From contig NZ_BAAAPC010000014.1 in NCBI RefSeq assembly GCF_039530945.1, positions 62,001 through 126,000 on the forward strand: a stretch of 64,000 nucleotides of DNA, written 5' to 3'. The position numbers were made by a program, and so were the translations under genes. Each line of letters starts with the position of its first letter. Position 1 is the stretch's first letter. Origin of the DNA: Nocardiopsis_C rhodophaea. Its GTDB lineage: Bacteria > Actinomycetota > Actinomycetes > Streptosporangiales > Streptosporangiaceae. Under the pieces are notes generated by a model. It had not been told where the DNA came from. It was given only the letters and a program-made list of their open reading frames with translations, and did not search any database. This document shows, piece after piece, positions 10,318 through 18,527 of the stretch.

Positions 10318-11169
10318 TCAGGCGCGCTGCATGGCCTTGCGTCGGCCCTCCTCCATACGTGATCCGGCCTCCCGACGAGCCATGCGGTTGAGGAAGAACG
10401 TGGCGACCACGAACCCGGCGATTGCCCATACCGAGAGCACGCCCGCCGTCTCCAGATGCCGCCAGGACTCTCCGAGCTCAACGGGCAACATCGTGTCCGG
10501 GAGGAAGACCGAACGCATTCCCAGGCCGACCCAGTAGAGGGGGAACACCTGCGCGATCCACTGCAACCACACGGGAAATCCGCTGACCTGGTAGATAATT
10601 CCGGAGATACCCAGCAGCGCCATGGACGGAATCATCATTACCGCCGTCGCGGTGCGGGGGTTGGAGATCATCGACCCGATGACGGCCCCTACGGGCGCGG
10701 TCGAGAGCAGGCCCAGCGGAAGCACCCAGGCAAAAGTCAGCCACGCCCCGAGGCCGTCCGCGCCGAACCCGTCGAAGATGAAATGTGAGGGGGCCAATAT
10801 GATGATGGAGGTCGTCAGCGAGATGAGGAAAATGTGGACCGATCTTCCCACCAGATAGCCGACCATTCCTTTGGGAGCCGCTTTGGCTCGCAGTAGCGTT
10901 CCGTCCTCGCGGTCAGAGGCCAAGATCTGGGCGACCGAGACCAGGCCGCTGGTGGCCACCAGAAATCCGAGGAGTCCCGAGATCCACATAGCCGCGATTG
11001 GCACGTCCGTGTCGCCGACGTTCTGCCCGCGCATGAACAAAGATAGGCCCAGGAAGAACCCTACTGGCCCAAAATAGCCAAGCACGTCCTGGGGGGTGGT
11101 GAAGGACTGGCGAAACTCGAGCCATCCGCGGAATATTCCGGCGCGAACGGCGACCATTGTTGCGTTCAT
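10318..11169 (-). CDS. ABC-2 type transporter permease
   Basis: 283 aa with about six hydrophobic segments in the ABC-2 permease layout: a cytoplasmic N-terminus, a first pair of helices around residues 30-75, and a last helix before a basic tail (RRKAMQRA). It is preceded on the same strand, 64 bases away, by its matching ATPase. The pair lies at the 3' end of the lanthipeptide operon, as expected for an export or self-immunity transporter, but no residue proves the substrate. The 250 bases on its far side, up to the IS630 remnant, hold nothing I recognise. Confidence 0.8.
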   Translation of the reverse strand: MNATMVAVRAGIFRGWLEFRQSFTTPQDVLGYFGPVGFFLGLSLFMRGQNVGDTDVPIAAMWISGLLGFLVATSGLVSVAQILASDREDGTLLRAKAAPKGMVGYLVGRSVHIFLISLTTSIIILAPSHFIFDGFGADGLGAWLTFAWVLPLGLLSTAPVGAVIGSMISNPRTATAVMMIPSMALLGISGIIYQVSGFPVWLQWIAQVFPLYWVGLGMRSVFLPDTMLPVELGESWRHLETAGVLSVWAIAGFVVATFFLNRMARREAGSRMEEGRRKAMQRA

Positions 11170-11233
11170 TTCTCTATTCCTCTCTAGCCTACACTTTCGG
11201 TCCCCAGCGCACCACGGCGGCGTGCCGCCGTGT

Positions 11234-12235
11234 TCACCGCATTATCTCTTTGGGAAGTCCGATCCCGATCATGTCCCCGTTGAGGTCCGCTTGCCCGTTC
11301 TCGTGGAGGTGGACCATGCGCAGGTAGATGTCCTCCAGATCGGCCTGGTGCACCTCCAAATTGGTTACTTCGTCCCCATGCTGAGCGAGCAGGTCGCGGA
11401 TGAAGGCGGTGGAGTTGTCCGTCTCCTGGACGAACCGCTGGGTGCCGCGGCGCCACTTCACCTCTGCGGTGCTCTGTACCCGTGCTGCGAGCTCTTCAGC
11501 GGTGCCGTCTGCGATGACCCGTCCGCCCGCCAGAATCAGGATGCGGTCAGCGATCTTTTCAGCTTCGTCCAGGTCATGCGTGGTGAGAAGGATCGTCGTG
11601 TCCTCCTCGCGCGCCAATCTGTGCACCAGCTCGTGAAAGTTCCTGCGCGCTTCTGGATCGAAGCCGGCGGTGGGCTCATCCAGGAATAGCAGTTCGGGCC
11701 GACCCACGATGCCGACCGCAAGATCAAGACGCCGCCGTTGACCTCCGGAAAGCGACGCGATCTTTTTTTTCCTGTCCTCGCTCAGACCGACGAGTTCCAG
11801 AAGCTGGTCGACGTCGCGCGGCCGGCTGCGGTGGGGCTCTGAATATGGCGCGTAGAACCTGGCCTGGTAGCTGAGCAGGTCGCGGACTTTCCATCTGCCG
11901 TGATCCCGCCAGGACTGCAAGACCACCCCGACCCGCGAGCGCCAATGCTCGTCTCCTCTGACGGGGTCCCTGCCCAGGACGCTTACCGTCCCCGACGAGC
12001 GGGCCCGGAACCCTTCCAGAATTTCGACAGTGGTGGTCTTACCGGCGCCGTTGGGCCCGAGAAAGGCGAGCACCTCCCCTTTGCGTACGGTGAAATCCAC
12101 AGACTTGAGAACATCGACGTCGCGGTATTTCATCGCCAAGTCGCGAACTTCCACCGCGATTTCATTATCGAATGTTTCGTGATTTCCGAATGCCGTATTT
12201 AACTCGTTCGCTTTCGTCATATTCGAAGAGTCCAT
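11234..12235 (-). CDS. ABC transporter ATP-binding protein
   Basis: 333 aa. Walker A GPNGAGKTTTVE near residue 60, signature LSGGQRRRLDLAV, Walker B LLFLDEPTAGFDPEA and a switch His in LLTTHDLDEAE are all intact. The extra ~80 C-terminal residues are typical of DrrA/CcmA-like export ATPases. It pairs with the permease downstream. The start is uncertain: ATG at 12235 or 12220, neither with a good ribosome site. Position in the RiPP operon suggests export of, or immunity to, the mature peptide; a second, fused exporter gene in the same operon leaves the division of labour open. Confidence 0.85.
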   Translation of the reverse strand: MDSSNMTKANELNTAFGNHETFDNEIAVEVRDLAMKYRDVDVLKSVDFTVRKGEVLAFLGPNGAGKTTTVEILEGFRARSSGTVSVLGRDPVRGDEHWRSRVGVVLQSWRDHGRWKVRDLLSYQARFYAPYSEPHRSRPRDVDQLLELVGLSEDRKKKIASLSGGQRRRLDLAVGIVGRPELLFLDEPTAGFDPEARRNFHELVHRLAREEDTTILLTTHDLDEAEKIADRILILAGGRVIADGTAEELAARVQSTAEVKWRRGTQRFVQETDNSTAFIRDLLAQHGDEVTNLEVHQADLEDIYLRMVHLHENGQADLNGDMIGIGLPKEIMR

Positions 12236-12320
12236 TCAGTGGCTTGCTTGCGCTTTAGGGGCGTAGTGACAATACCAATAGCGCCGCTATAGATGTGGGC
12301 GCCGCCTCTCGTTGGCCCGA

Positions 12321-12340
12321 CCTGCCGTCAAGTCGGCAGG
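12321..12340 (-). promoter_or_regulatory. Hairpin between the HopA1-like gene and the ABC genes
   Basis: CCTGCCG/CGGCAGG, a perfect 7-bp stem with a 6-base loop, lies in the 139-base gap between the HopA1-like gene and the ABC ATPase. It could reduce read-through, so the ABC pair may be expressed at a different level from the modification enzymes. There is no T-run. Confidence 0.35.
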
Positions 12341-12374
12341 AGAAGGGGCTGCGTGCCGGGGACGGTTTGTTGTA

Positions 12375-13358
12375 TCAGGACCCTCCCGAGAGCTTCGAAT
12401 CAAGGGTAGGGGAGCCGAGGTTGCGATGGGGAGCAAGCGGGTCGATTCCCGCTCTCCGCAGCGCAGCGGAAACGGATACCTCGCGTTCGCGGAACCGACT
12501 CTCCTCGTGCCTCGCATGATCAATCAGTCCTTCGGCGACCGCCAGTGCTCGGTGCTCACCAAAGCTCAGCCCTTTCATGCCGGGACGTTTGTCGTAGGGC
12601 TCCCAAGCAGTGGCGACCCCAGGGGCTAGCTGGTCGGTGAAAACTGAGCCCTCATGGCCGATCCCGTTTTCCTCTGATTCGGCAACCGCGTCGCGTACGG
12701 TCTCGACCGCGTGCCAAGCACCTGGACGGAGATACACAACGATTCCGTCGCGGCGAGGGAAGAGGCCCCTAGCGGAGAGGATCTTGGCGCGGTACGGCGC
12801 ACCGAGATCTTCTAGGCGCTCCAGGATGAGCCGCCACACCCTCGGCGCCGCCTCGGAGTGCAGAAGGTGCACGTACACGCGCAGCGTGGGGCCGCCCTTG
12901 CCGTCCCGGCGGCCGCGGGAGCGATCGGTGAAGAAGAAGCCTGGCGAAAGGGCGGCACGCACCGCGTCCAACCGCAGCGTGACCGGCTTTTCCCCGCCGG
13001 TCCACGCCCTGCTGGCTACGCGTTCGGCGGGAACTCGGACCCGGACCCCCTCGATCTCGGTGAGGAGCTGACCGTTCCCGTCCTCTTCCGTGAGCGCCCG
13101 AACGGCGATCTCTGTGTGTTCGAACGGCGTTGCCGCTAGGAGCAGCTCCTCCAGGTCGGGGTCGCGAAGCGTGCGCGAGGGCGGCTCGTCTTCGACGGGG
13201 CGGCCAATGTGCCAGCGGGTGTAGAGTTCGCGGGCGATGATGTGGCGAAGTTGGCCGGTGTCATCCGCCCCCAGTTCCTTCTCGTTGATCACGGCGCTGC
13301 GCGCATCATCGGAGACGGATACCTCTTGCAGCGCTTTTCGGAGTTCCTCAGCCAGCAT
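12375..13358 (-). CDS. HopA1-family lyase (LanY/TvaD-like)
   Basis: 327 aa, start chosen at the ATG with GGAGG six bases upstream; it overlaps the preceding kinase gene by 11 bases. The C-terminal half matches the HopA1 effector-family pattern: conserved GLFPRRDGIVVYL, then PGVATAWEP, GLSFGEHRALAVAEGL. In thioviridamide (TvaD) and class V lanthipeptides (LanY) HopA1-domain proteins act with an APH-fold kinase: the kinase phosphorylates Ser/Thr and the HopA1 protein eliminates phosphate to give Dha/Dhb. Here it follows two APH-fold genes directly. Family and partner context are strong; the reaction on these precursors is inferred. Confidence 0.85.
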   Translation of the reverse strand: MLAEELRKALQEVSVSDDARSAVINEKELGADDTGQLRHIIARELYTRWHIGRPVEDEPPSRTLRDPDLEELLLAATPFEHTEIAVRALTEEDGNGQLLTEIEGVRVRVPAERVASRAWTGGEKPVTLRLDAVRAALSPGFFFTDRSRGRRDGKGGPTLRVYVHLLHSEAAPRVWRLILERLEDLGAPYRAKILSARGLFPRRDGIVVYLRPGAWHAVETVRDAVAESEENGIGHEGSVFTDQLAPGVATAWEPYDKRPGMKGLSFGEHRALAVAEGLIDHARHEESRFREREVSVSAALRRAGIDPLAPHRNLGSPTLDSKLSGGS

Positions 13359-14532
13359 TAGCTGCCTCCTCGCTCTCGTCGCGAAATCCCAATACGCCGG
13401 TGAATTCATTCGGAGAAACAAGCGCTGATCTCCCGATTCCGGCCATAGCTCGTTCTAGCCCGCTCAAGCGTGGACGTTCCACGGCCGCTGCGAGCAGTCG
13501 GTCGATCAAGTGCCATCCGGCAAAGGCCGTCGCACGCTGGGCCAACTCGGGGTCCTCGGCTGCCACCCGTTCCCGCGCTTGCCGGTAACCGTTCCAGAAA
13601 GCTGTGATGTTCGGCCGGAGACGCTCGAATTCCCGAACTCCGTTCGCCATGATCTCGTCATGGGCGGTGGGGAACTGCCCCGTTGCTAGGCGCTCGGCCC
13701 CCTCCTCCCCAGGAACGGAGCCCAGGATGGCGCGGTAGAGCCACTCCCCGGCGAATCCTCCGAGGTCACGTGCCGGATCCGCCTGCCGGAATTCCTCCCA
13801 ATCAATCAAGTAGAGATCGCCATCGTCCATGAGAAACTGATCGAGCCGCAGATCGCCGTGCACCGGACGGTGCTCCGCTCGCTGTTCACTGGTCCGTAAC
13901 GTCTCCAGAGCCTCGATGAGCTGCTCGTCGCCCTGGAGAAGGCGCCACGCCTCAAGCTCGGCGGCGCACGCCCGCATGAAGGCGGACAGCGAGAGAGCCT
14001 GGAAATTCCGCGTCGGGGGAAGGGGATGCGGGGAATTATCGATCCACTCCCCATTTCCGACCTTGGCCTCATGGAGTTGGCCGATCATCCGGCCGGCGAT
14101 GGCTGCATCCCTGAAACTGTCAGCCGCCGCCATTTCAGCGCCGGTTTCGGCGTCCTCCAGCCACTCGAACGCCACCAGCCTGGAGGACTCATCCCAACCC
14201 AGGCACCGCGGTCGCGCCACGCCCACGGCGAAATCGTTACCGACGAGACGCTCACAGGCGAGGATCCGTCGGAAACGCTGCAGGGACTCCAGCGAGGACT
14301 CTCGCCCTCCGCCACCCACGCATTTGACGAACACCCTATCGCCGTTGGTTGTCCTCCCCGCCCAATTGTCGTTGCGGCCCCGGTAGGCCATGAGCCCGTC
14401 CGGCTCGAACTTTCCCAAGCCGAGACGTTCGAGCAAGGCCCCCACCTCCGGCCTGCGCTCCAGATCTGCGGGGCGCAGGTGCCGGATTCGAGCCTCCGGC
14501 TGCACTTTCTCATTCACCGTCGGGGTTTGCAT
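13348..14532 (-). CDS. APH-fold peptide kinase (LanK/TvaC-like)
   Basis: 394 aa, aminoglycoside-phosphotransferase fold. The ATP-site Lys is in RVFVK, the catalytic loop is HGDLRLDQF (His-x-Asp, with Gln where Asn is usual), and the metal-binding Asp is in LIDWEE. It therefore looks catalytically competent. I chose ATG at 14532 (GAGG 9-10 bases upstream); residues in the open frame before it look non-coding. About 165 bases separate it from the previous gene. By analogy with LanK/TvaC it should phosphorylate precursor Ser/Thr for elimination by the adjacent HopA1 protein. Confidence 0.85.
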   Translation of the reverse strand: MQTPTVNEKVQPEARIRHLRPADLERRPEVGALLERLGLGKFEPDGLMAYRGRNDNWAGRTTNGDRVFVKCVGGGGRESSLESLQRFRRILACERLVGNDFAVGVARPRCLGWDESSRLVAFEWLEDAETGAEMAAADSFRDAAIAGRMIGQLHEAKVGNGEWIDNSPHPLPPTRNFQALSLSAFMRACAAELEAWRLLQGDEQLIEALETLRTSEQRAEHRPVHGDLRLDQFLMDDGDLYLIDWEEFRQADPARDLGGFAGEWLYRAILGSVPGEEGAERLATGQFPTAHDEIMANGVREFERLRPNITAFWNGYRQARERVAAEDPELAQRATAFAGWHLIDRLLAAAVERPRLSGLERAMAGIGRSALVSPNEFTGVLGFRDESEEAANAG

Positions 14533-14698
14533 GGTTAATGACCTCGATTCGTCCAGTTGCGGTTCGCCCCGCCGAGTTGAATGTCGCCACCGTTCGCAAC
14601 GATGATGATCACGTCCGAAATAAGCGTTGCAATTTGCCATTCGGCAATAATTCACGCGCGCCATTTCGCTTCGAGGGTTCATGGAATGCATTTACGGT

Positions 14699-15622
14699 TT
14701 ACAGCCCGAATGCGTCGCGGGTCCTTCCCCCATCTCCGTCAATCAACTCGGCGAGAATTTCCACGTAGCCCTCCAGGTCTTCGTGCCACCCGACATATGC
14801 CGCGTAGTCGTGAACGTGCGTCAGTACGCGCAGAGCGGCGGATCGGTCGAGGACAAGCGGCTCGGGCAGTTCGCCGTAGCCGTTCGTGAAGGCCCGGGCC
14901 GCCTTGCCGTAGTCGAGTCTTCGAGCCGTGCCGAGCCCTTGGGCGGCCGCGAGGTCGAGCTCGACGAGCTCCCCGATCAACCAGCCCAAGTCGAACGCGG
15001 CCGGCCCTCGGGTGAACTCGTTTTCTACGAGCATGCCGCCCGAGGCGGGTGTCTCCGCGAGCACGAGCCGTCCCAGGCTCGGTTCTCCGTGAAGGAAGCT
15101 GAGCACTGAATCGGGCGTGCCGACGCACTCGCACCACTGCCTCACCCGCTCCAGCCGTGCGCTCCCGAGTCGCCGACGCGCGCGGCTGCGCAGCCTGATC
15201 GCAGCGGTCGGCCGCTCGGCACCGTCGAGCCAAGCGGCCAGTCGCCGCAACCCCGGAGGAACGGTCGCCGCCCGCGGCGGCGGTGCTCTGCGATGCAGGC
15301 GTCGCAGGGTTATTCCCGTCGCCCGCAACCCTTCGACCACAGCGGACAAGGCCCGCTCGTCTGTGCTGTGCAGGTGGCGTGCGCTCGAGAAGGGGGCTGG
15401 GAGAATGTACCGGAGTGAACCGTTGCGGCGTTCCGGCAGCACGAGGCTGACTCCTGCGTCATCGGTGTCGTGCGCCGCCTCGCGCGCAGCGGGGGAAAGC
15501 GGGGTTCCTCCCGCAGGGTTGGCTGGCCCTGGAGTGCGCGACCAGGCGAACGCTCCGCCTCCGAGTTCGGTGACCTGTGTGTGCATGAAGGCCGTGCCGT
15601 ACTCCGCGATGACACGTGTCAT
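14699..15622 (-). CDS. APH-like protein, probable pseudokinase (TvaE/LanX position)
   Basis: 307 aa. It follows the HFCD stop by one base, so it is translationally coupled. The APH fold is recognisable in the C-terminal half (FLHGEPSLGRLVL, then FDLGWLIGELVELD), but the catalytic residues are changed: HGD is HGE and the DWE-type metal site is replaced by VENEF. That suggests a non-phosphorylating partner or a cyclase-like helper. Thioamitide and class V lanthipeptide clusters also carry an extra gene of this sort beside the kinase and HopA1 protein. Its exact role is not shown by sequence. Confidence 0.7.
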   Translation of the reverse strand: MTRVIAEYGTAFMHTQVTELGGGAFAWSRTPGPANPAGGTPLSPAAREAAHDTDDAGVSLVLPERRNGSLRYILPAPFSSARHLHSTDERALSAVVEGLRATGITLRRLHRRAPPPRAATVPPGLRRLAAWLDGAERPTAAIRLRSRARRRLGSARLERVRQWCECVGTPDSVLSFLHGEPSLGRLVLAETPASGGMLVENEFTRGPAAFDLGWLIGELVELDLAAAQGLGTARRLDYGKAARAFTNGYGELPEPLVLDRSAALRVLTHVHDYAAYVGWHEDLEGYVEILAELIDGDGGRTRDAFGL

Positions 15623-15623
15623 G

Positions 15624-16253
15624 TCACGGTTTCTCTACCGGTTCGCCGGGCGCCTGCCGCAGCCGCTCAATGTGCTGCAGCAGTTCCGACAATGGAGCGG
15701 GAGCAACGGACTCCTCGACGCGCCGGGTCGTCGCGCTCCTCGTCGCGTGTGGAGGCAGGACCACGACGTTGGGGTGCTCCTGGAGCATCGCAACGTGGGA
15801 ACGGTAGTTGGAGAAGCGTTCCGCGTTCGGAGGAAGCGCCGGGGCGAGGCCGATTGGCACTTGGGTGCATTGCAAGGCCAAGAGCGTCGGTGTGTCAGCT
15901 AGACCCAGCGCGAATCGGGAGACGAAGTGCAGGGTGGCCGGGTAGATCGCGATCGCCTCGGCCCATTCAGCCAGCTCCACGTGGCGCGCGCTGGGCGTGG
16001 GCTCGTCTGGCCAGGTGTCGAGTTGAACGGTTCGGCCGCTGATCGCCGTCAGCGCCTCGCGGCTGACGAACCGTTCGGCACTACGTGTGATGACCAGCCG
16101 GAGTTTCAGGGCTGGGTACGTTATACGCAGCCAGTTCAGCCAGAACGGAAGCGAGGAGACCACAAGCGCTCCGGTGCCGACGAGGAGGAGGCGCTGGGCG
16201 CCGAACTCGGGGGGAGCCTGCTGAGAGGCAGGGGGAGCGTCGGCCTCAGTCAT
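15624..16253 (-). CDS. HFCD flavoprotein, peptidyl-cysteine decarboxylase (LanD/TvaF-like)
   Basis: 209 aa with the homo-oligomeric flavin Cys-decarboxylase layout: glycine-rich N-terminal strand (LLLVGTGALVVSSLPFWL) and a YPATLHFVSRFALGLADT segment at the place of the PASANT motif, followed by the conserved VPIGLAPALP stretch. The motif is divergent, as in other actinobacterial RiPP decarboxylases. It overlaps the preceding reductase gene by eight bases. Known members oxidatively decarboxylate a C-terminal Cys to an enethiol, which adds to Dha/Dhb to form AviCys/AviMeCys. Both precursors here end in Cys, matching the call. Confidence 0.85.
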   Translation of the reverse strand: MTEADAPPASQQAPPEFGAQRLLLVGTGALVVSSLPFWLNWLRITYPALKLRLVITRSAERFVSREALTAISGRTVQLDTWPDEPTPSARHVELAEWAEAIAIYPATLHFVSRFALGLADTPTLLALQCTQVPIGLAPALPPNAERFSNYRSHVAMLQEHPNVVVLPPHATRSATTRRVEESVAPAPLSELLQHIERLRQAPGEPVEKP

Positions 16254-17229
16254 CGAGACCTCCCGCCGCGGCGAGGATCTCTGCAAGATCGACTAGGCTG
16301 GCCTCCAGGCCCTCGGTGAACAGTACCCCGGCGGGGTTCACGATCACCTCGTCTACGCCGGACCTGCGGTACCGGGCTAACTCGTTGGCGATCTCCTCGG
16401 GAGAGCCGGTGACGAACACGCCATGCCGGAGAATCTCCCTGGCGCCCGCTTCCGGGTCGTCCGCATACGCCATCACCCCGGCCTGTCGCAGCATGTCCGT
16501 GTAATGTTCGGCCCGTAGGTGTCTCCACGCGGCGGTGTGTGCCATGTCCTCCAGGTTTCGCCCCGGACGGTCGACCGCGGCGTGGACGACCGTGGCGACG
16601 CGGGGTGGGGGATGCTTCCCGGCAGCACCTGCTTTCAGGGCGGGAACCAGGATGTCGCGCACGTAGTCCGGAGGGGTCATCCAGGTGATGGCGACATCGG
16701 CGACCTCCCCAGCGGTACGCGCCATGCCCGGCCGCAAGACCCCCGCTCCGATCTCGACGGGGGGATGCTCCAGAGGGTGTACCGGCATCGAGGAGAGCAC
16801 GTGGTACTCGCCCCTGCGATCGGGTGTACGGCCTTCCACCACGTCGCGCACGATGGAGAGGTATTCGCGGGCAGCGGTGCGCGGTGACGAGTAGGGCTCG
16901 CCCCGCATGGCCCGCACGAAAGCCGGCGTGCTAGCCCCGAATCCCGCGACGGTGGGCTGTCCGGTGAGCGCCGCGACCGAGCGCGCCTGAATGCCGGCCT
17001 CGTATGGATGGCGCAGCGGCATCAGGGTCACGCTTGTACCAACTGGAACGTCAAGCCCCGCGCCGGCCAGATAGGCGAGCATCTGGTGGGTTTCGACGCG
17101 CAACGACTGGCCCAGCCACAGGCGCCTGGCTCGGGTGTTCTTCACGAGTTCGGCGAAGGCGCACACATAGTTAGGGGAAAGAGGCTGGTCGGGAAACAGC
17201 ACCGACAGATCACTCAGCGAAGATGTCAT
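16246..17229 (-). CDS. Luciferase-like (F420-type) reductase, LanJ-like
   Basis: 327 aa TIM-barrel of the luciferase-like monooxygenase/F420 family (VTLMPLRHPYEAG, then GRTPDRRGEYH, FVTGSPEEIANELARYR). The ATG at 17229 lies 20 bases inside the end of the preceding flavoprotein gene. In the lexapeptide cluster an F420H2-dependent enzyme of this family (LxmJ) reduces dehydroalanine to D-alanine. The precursors here are full of Ser, so the same Ser to Dha to D-Ala conversion is the natural prediction. Cofactor choice (F420 or FMN) cannot be read from the sequence with certainty. Confidence 0.8.
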   Translation of the reverse strand: MTSSLSDLSVLFPDQPLSPNYVCAFAELVKNTRARRLWLGQSLRVETHQMLAYLAGAGLDVPVGTSVTLMPLRHPYEAGIQARSVAALTGQPTVAGFGASTPAFVRAMRGEPYSSPRTAAREYLSIVRDVVEGRTPDRRGEYHVLSSMPVHPLEHPPVEIGAGVLRPGMARTAGEVADVAITWMTPPDYVRDILVPALKAGAAGKHPPPRVATVVHAAVDRPGRNLEDMAHTAAWRHLRAEHYTDMLRQAGVMAYADDPEAGAREILRHGVFVTGSPEEIANELARYRRSGVDEVIVNPAGVLFTEGLEASLVDLAEILAAAGGLDD

Positions 17230-18463
17230 CACTAGTCCCAAACTTGTTGAAGTCGAACAACGAGGACATCGCCATGTATCCGGATACCAGCGCGACGAAG
17301 CTTTGGCGCGGAGCAATGTCGCCGATGGAGGCGCGCATGGAGTGAGCGAGTTCGAAATAGTCCTCGCGATCCCTGTCGGAGTCGTAGAAGAATCGGACAT
17401 AGTCGGCCGACTCAGTAAGGAAGATCCGGGCCCCCTGCTCATATTCCTGAAATATATCGGCCTCTTGTTCAGGCCTATTCAGCGCCATCCCGCATGCATA
17501 GGCCAGCGCCCCCGAGCACAGCATCCCCAGGCAGACGCCGGTGGATAGAAGGGGATCGATGAAACAGGCAGCATCGCCGACCGCAACCCACCCGGGCCCG
17601 TGGAACCGTTTACTGATATACGACCAGTCCCTGCAGGTGCGGAAGTCGCCGACCGGTACGGCACCCGCCATGAGTCCTCTGAGCTCCCGCGTTCGGTCGA
17701 CGTTCTCCCAGAACATGTCGGGGGTCGGCTTCTTGGCGGAACGGATGTCTTCGGTGGGGGCGACGTAGCCGACGCTAGTGATCTCGCCAGCGAGAGGGAT
17801 CGACCAGAACCAGCCGTTACGGTCCCGGACCTTCTCGACAAGAATATTTCCCTGCTGCTCCTCGGGCAGGGAACCGCAGCCCTTGAAATACGACCAGATC
17901 GCGAGATTCTGCAGGTCCTCGTGCCACGTTACATCGGTGAGATGGCGGCTGATCGTACGGGCCTCTCCCGAGGCGTCGATTACCAGGGAGGAGCGCACCT
18001 CACGGTCCTCCGCGCCGGGAGAGGAGTACCTGACCCCGGCGACGCGCTCCCCCTCGAAGATCGGCTCCTTTACGGTGGCGCGCTCGACCACGTGGGCGCC
18101 GAGCTCGCGCGCCCGTGTTAGCAGGAGCTGGTCGAAGTCAGCACGTGTGACGTGGTAGGAATACTCGTGAGGGCCACCTTCTTTGAACTTGACGTCCCAC
18201 AGGGTGCGGTCCTTCCCCCACACCAGGCTGAGTCCATATTTGCGCGGAAAGCCCATGCGGTCGAGCCGCTCGGTCAGGTCGAGCTGGTCGAGGATACTCA
18301 CGATTCCGGTGATCATCGATTCGCCCACGTGGTACCGCGGGAAGCTTTCCCGTTCAAGAACCAAGACGCGGTGTCCCCGCTTTGCCAGCAGTCCGGCGGT
18401 GCACGCGCCGGCGGGGCCGCCTCCCACGACGATCACGCTGTAGTGGTCAGAGATCCCTGCCAT
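17210..18463 (-). CDS. Flavin-dependent halogenase-like monooxygenase
   Basis: 417 aa, FAD-binding GGGPAGACTAGLLA at residues ~13-26 and second FAD motif GDAACFIDPLLSTGV. Halogenase hallmarks are present: WFWSIP (the WxWxIP motif) and RKYGLSLVWG, whose Lys corresponds to the chloramine-forming Lys of phenol/pyrrole halogenases. The start is ATG 18463. It sits between the exporter and the reductase in the RiPP operon. The puzzle is the substrate: neither predicted core contains Trp or Tyr (only Phe in one, His in the other). It may act on a leader Tyr, on another substrate, or be a related FAD oxidoreductase. Confidence 0.75.
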   Translation of the reverse strand: MAGISDHYSVIVVGGGPAGACTAGLLAKRGHRVLVLERESFPRYHVGESMITGIVSILDQLDLTERLDRMGFPRKYGLSLVWGKDRTLWDVKFKEGGPHEYSYHVTRADFDQLLLTRARELGAHVVERATVKEPIFEGERVAGVRYSSPGAEDREVRSSLVIDASGEARTISRHLTDVTWHEDLQNLAIWSYFKGCGSLPEEQQGNILVEKVRDRNGWFWSIPLAGEITSVGYVAPTEDIRSAKKPTPDMFWENVDRTRELRGLMAGAVPVGDFRTCRDWSYISKRFHGPGWVAVGDAACFIDPLLSTGVCLGMLCSGALAYACGMALNRPEQEADIFQEYEQGARIFLTESADYVRFFYDSDRDREDYFELAHSMRASIGDIAPRQSFVALVSGYMAMSSLFDFNKFGTSDDIFAE

Positions 18464-18527
18464 TGGGAATCAGTCCTCTCCTGAGCCATATTGAGCCGTA
18501 GTTCTCTTCTTGGGGCGAATTGCACCG

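Noticed and set aside
16246..17442. Longer start (17442) for the F420-type reductase
   Set aside because: The extra 71 residues lie inside the preceding flavoprotein gene and look like shadow sequence; the barrel begins after ATG 17229.
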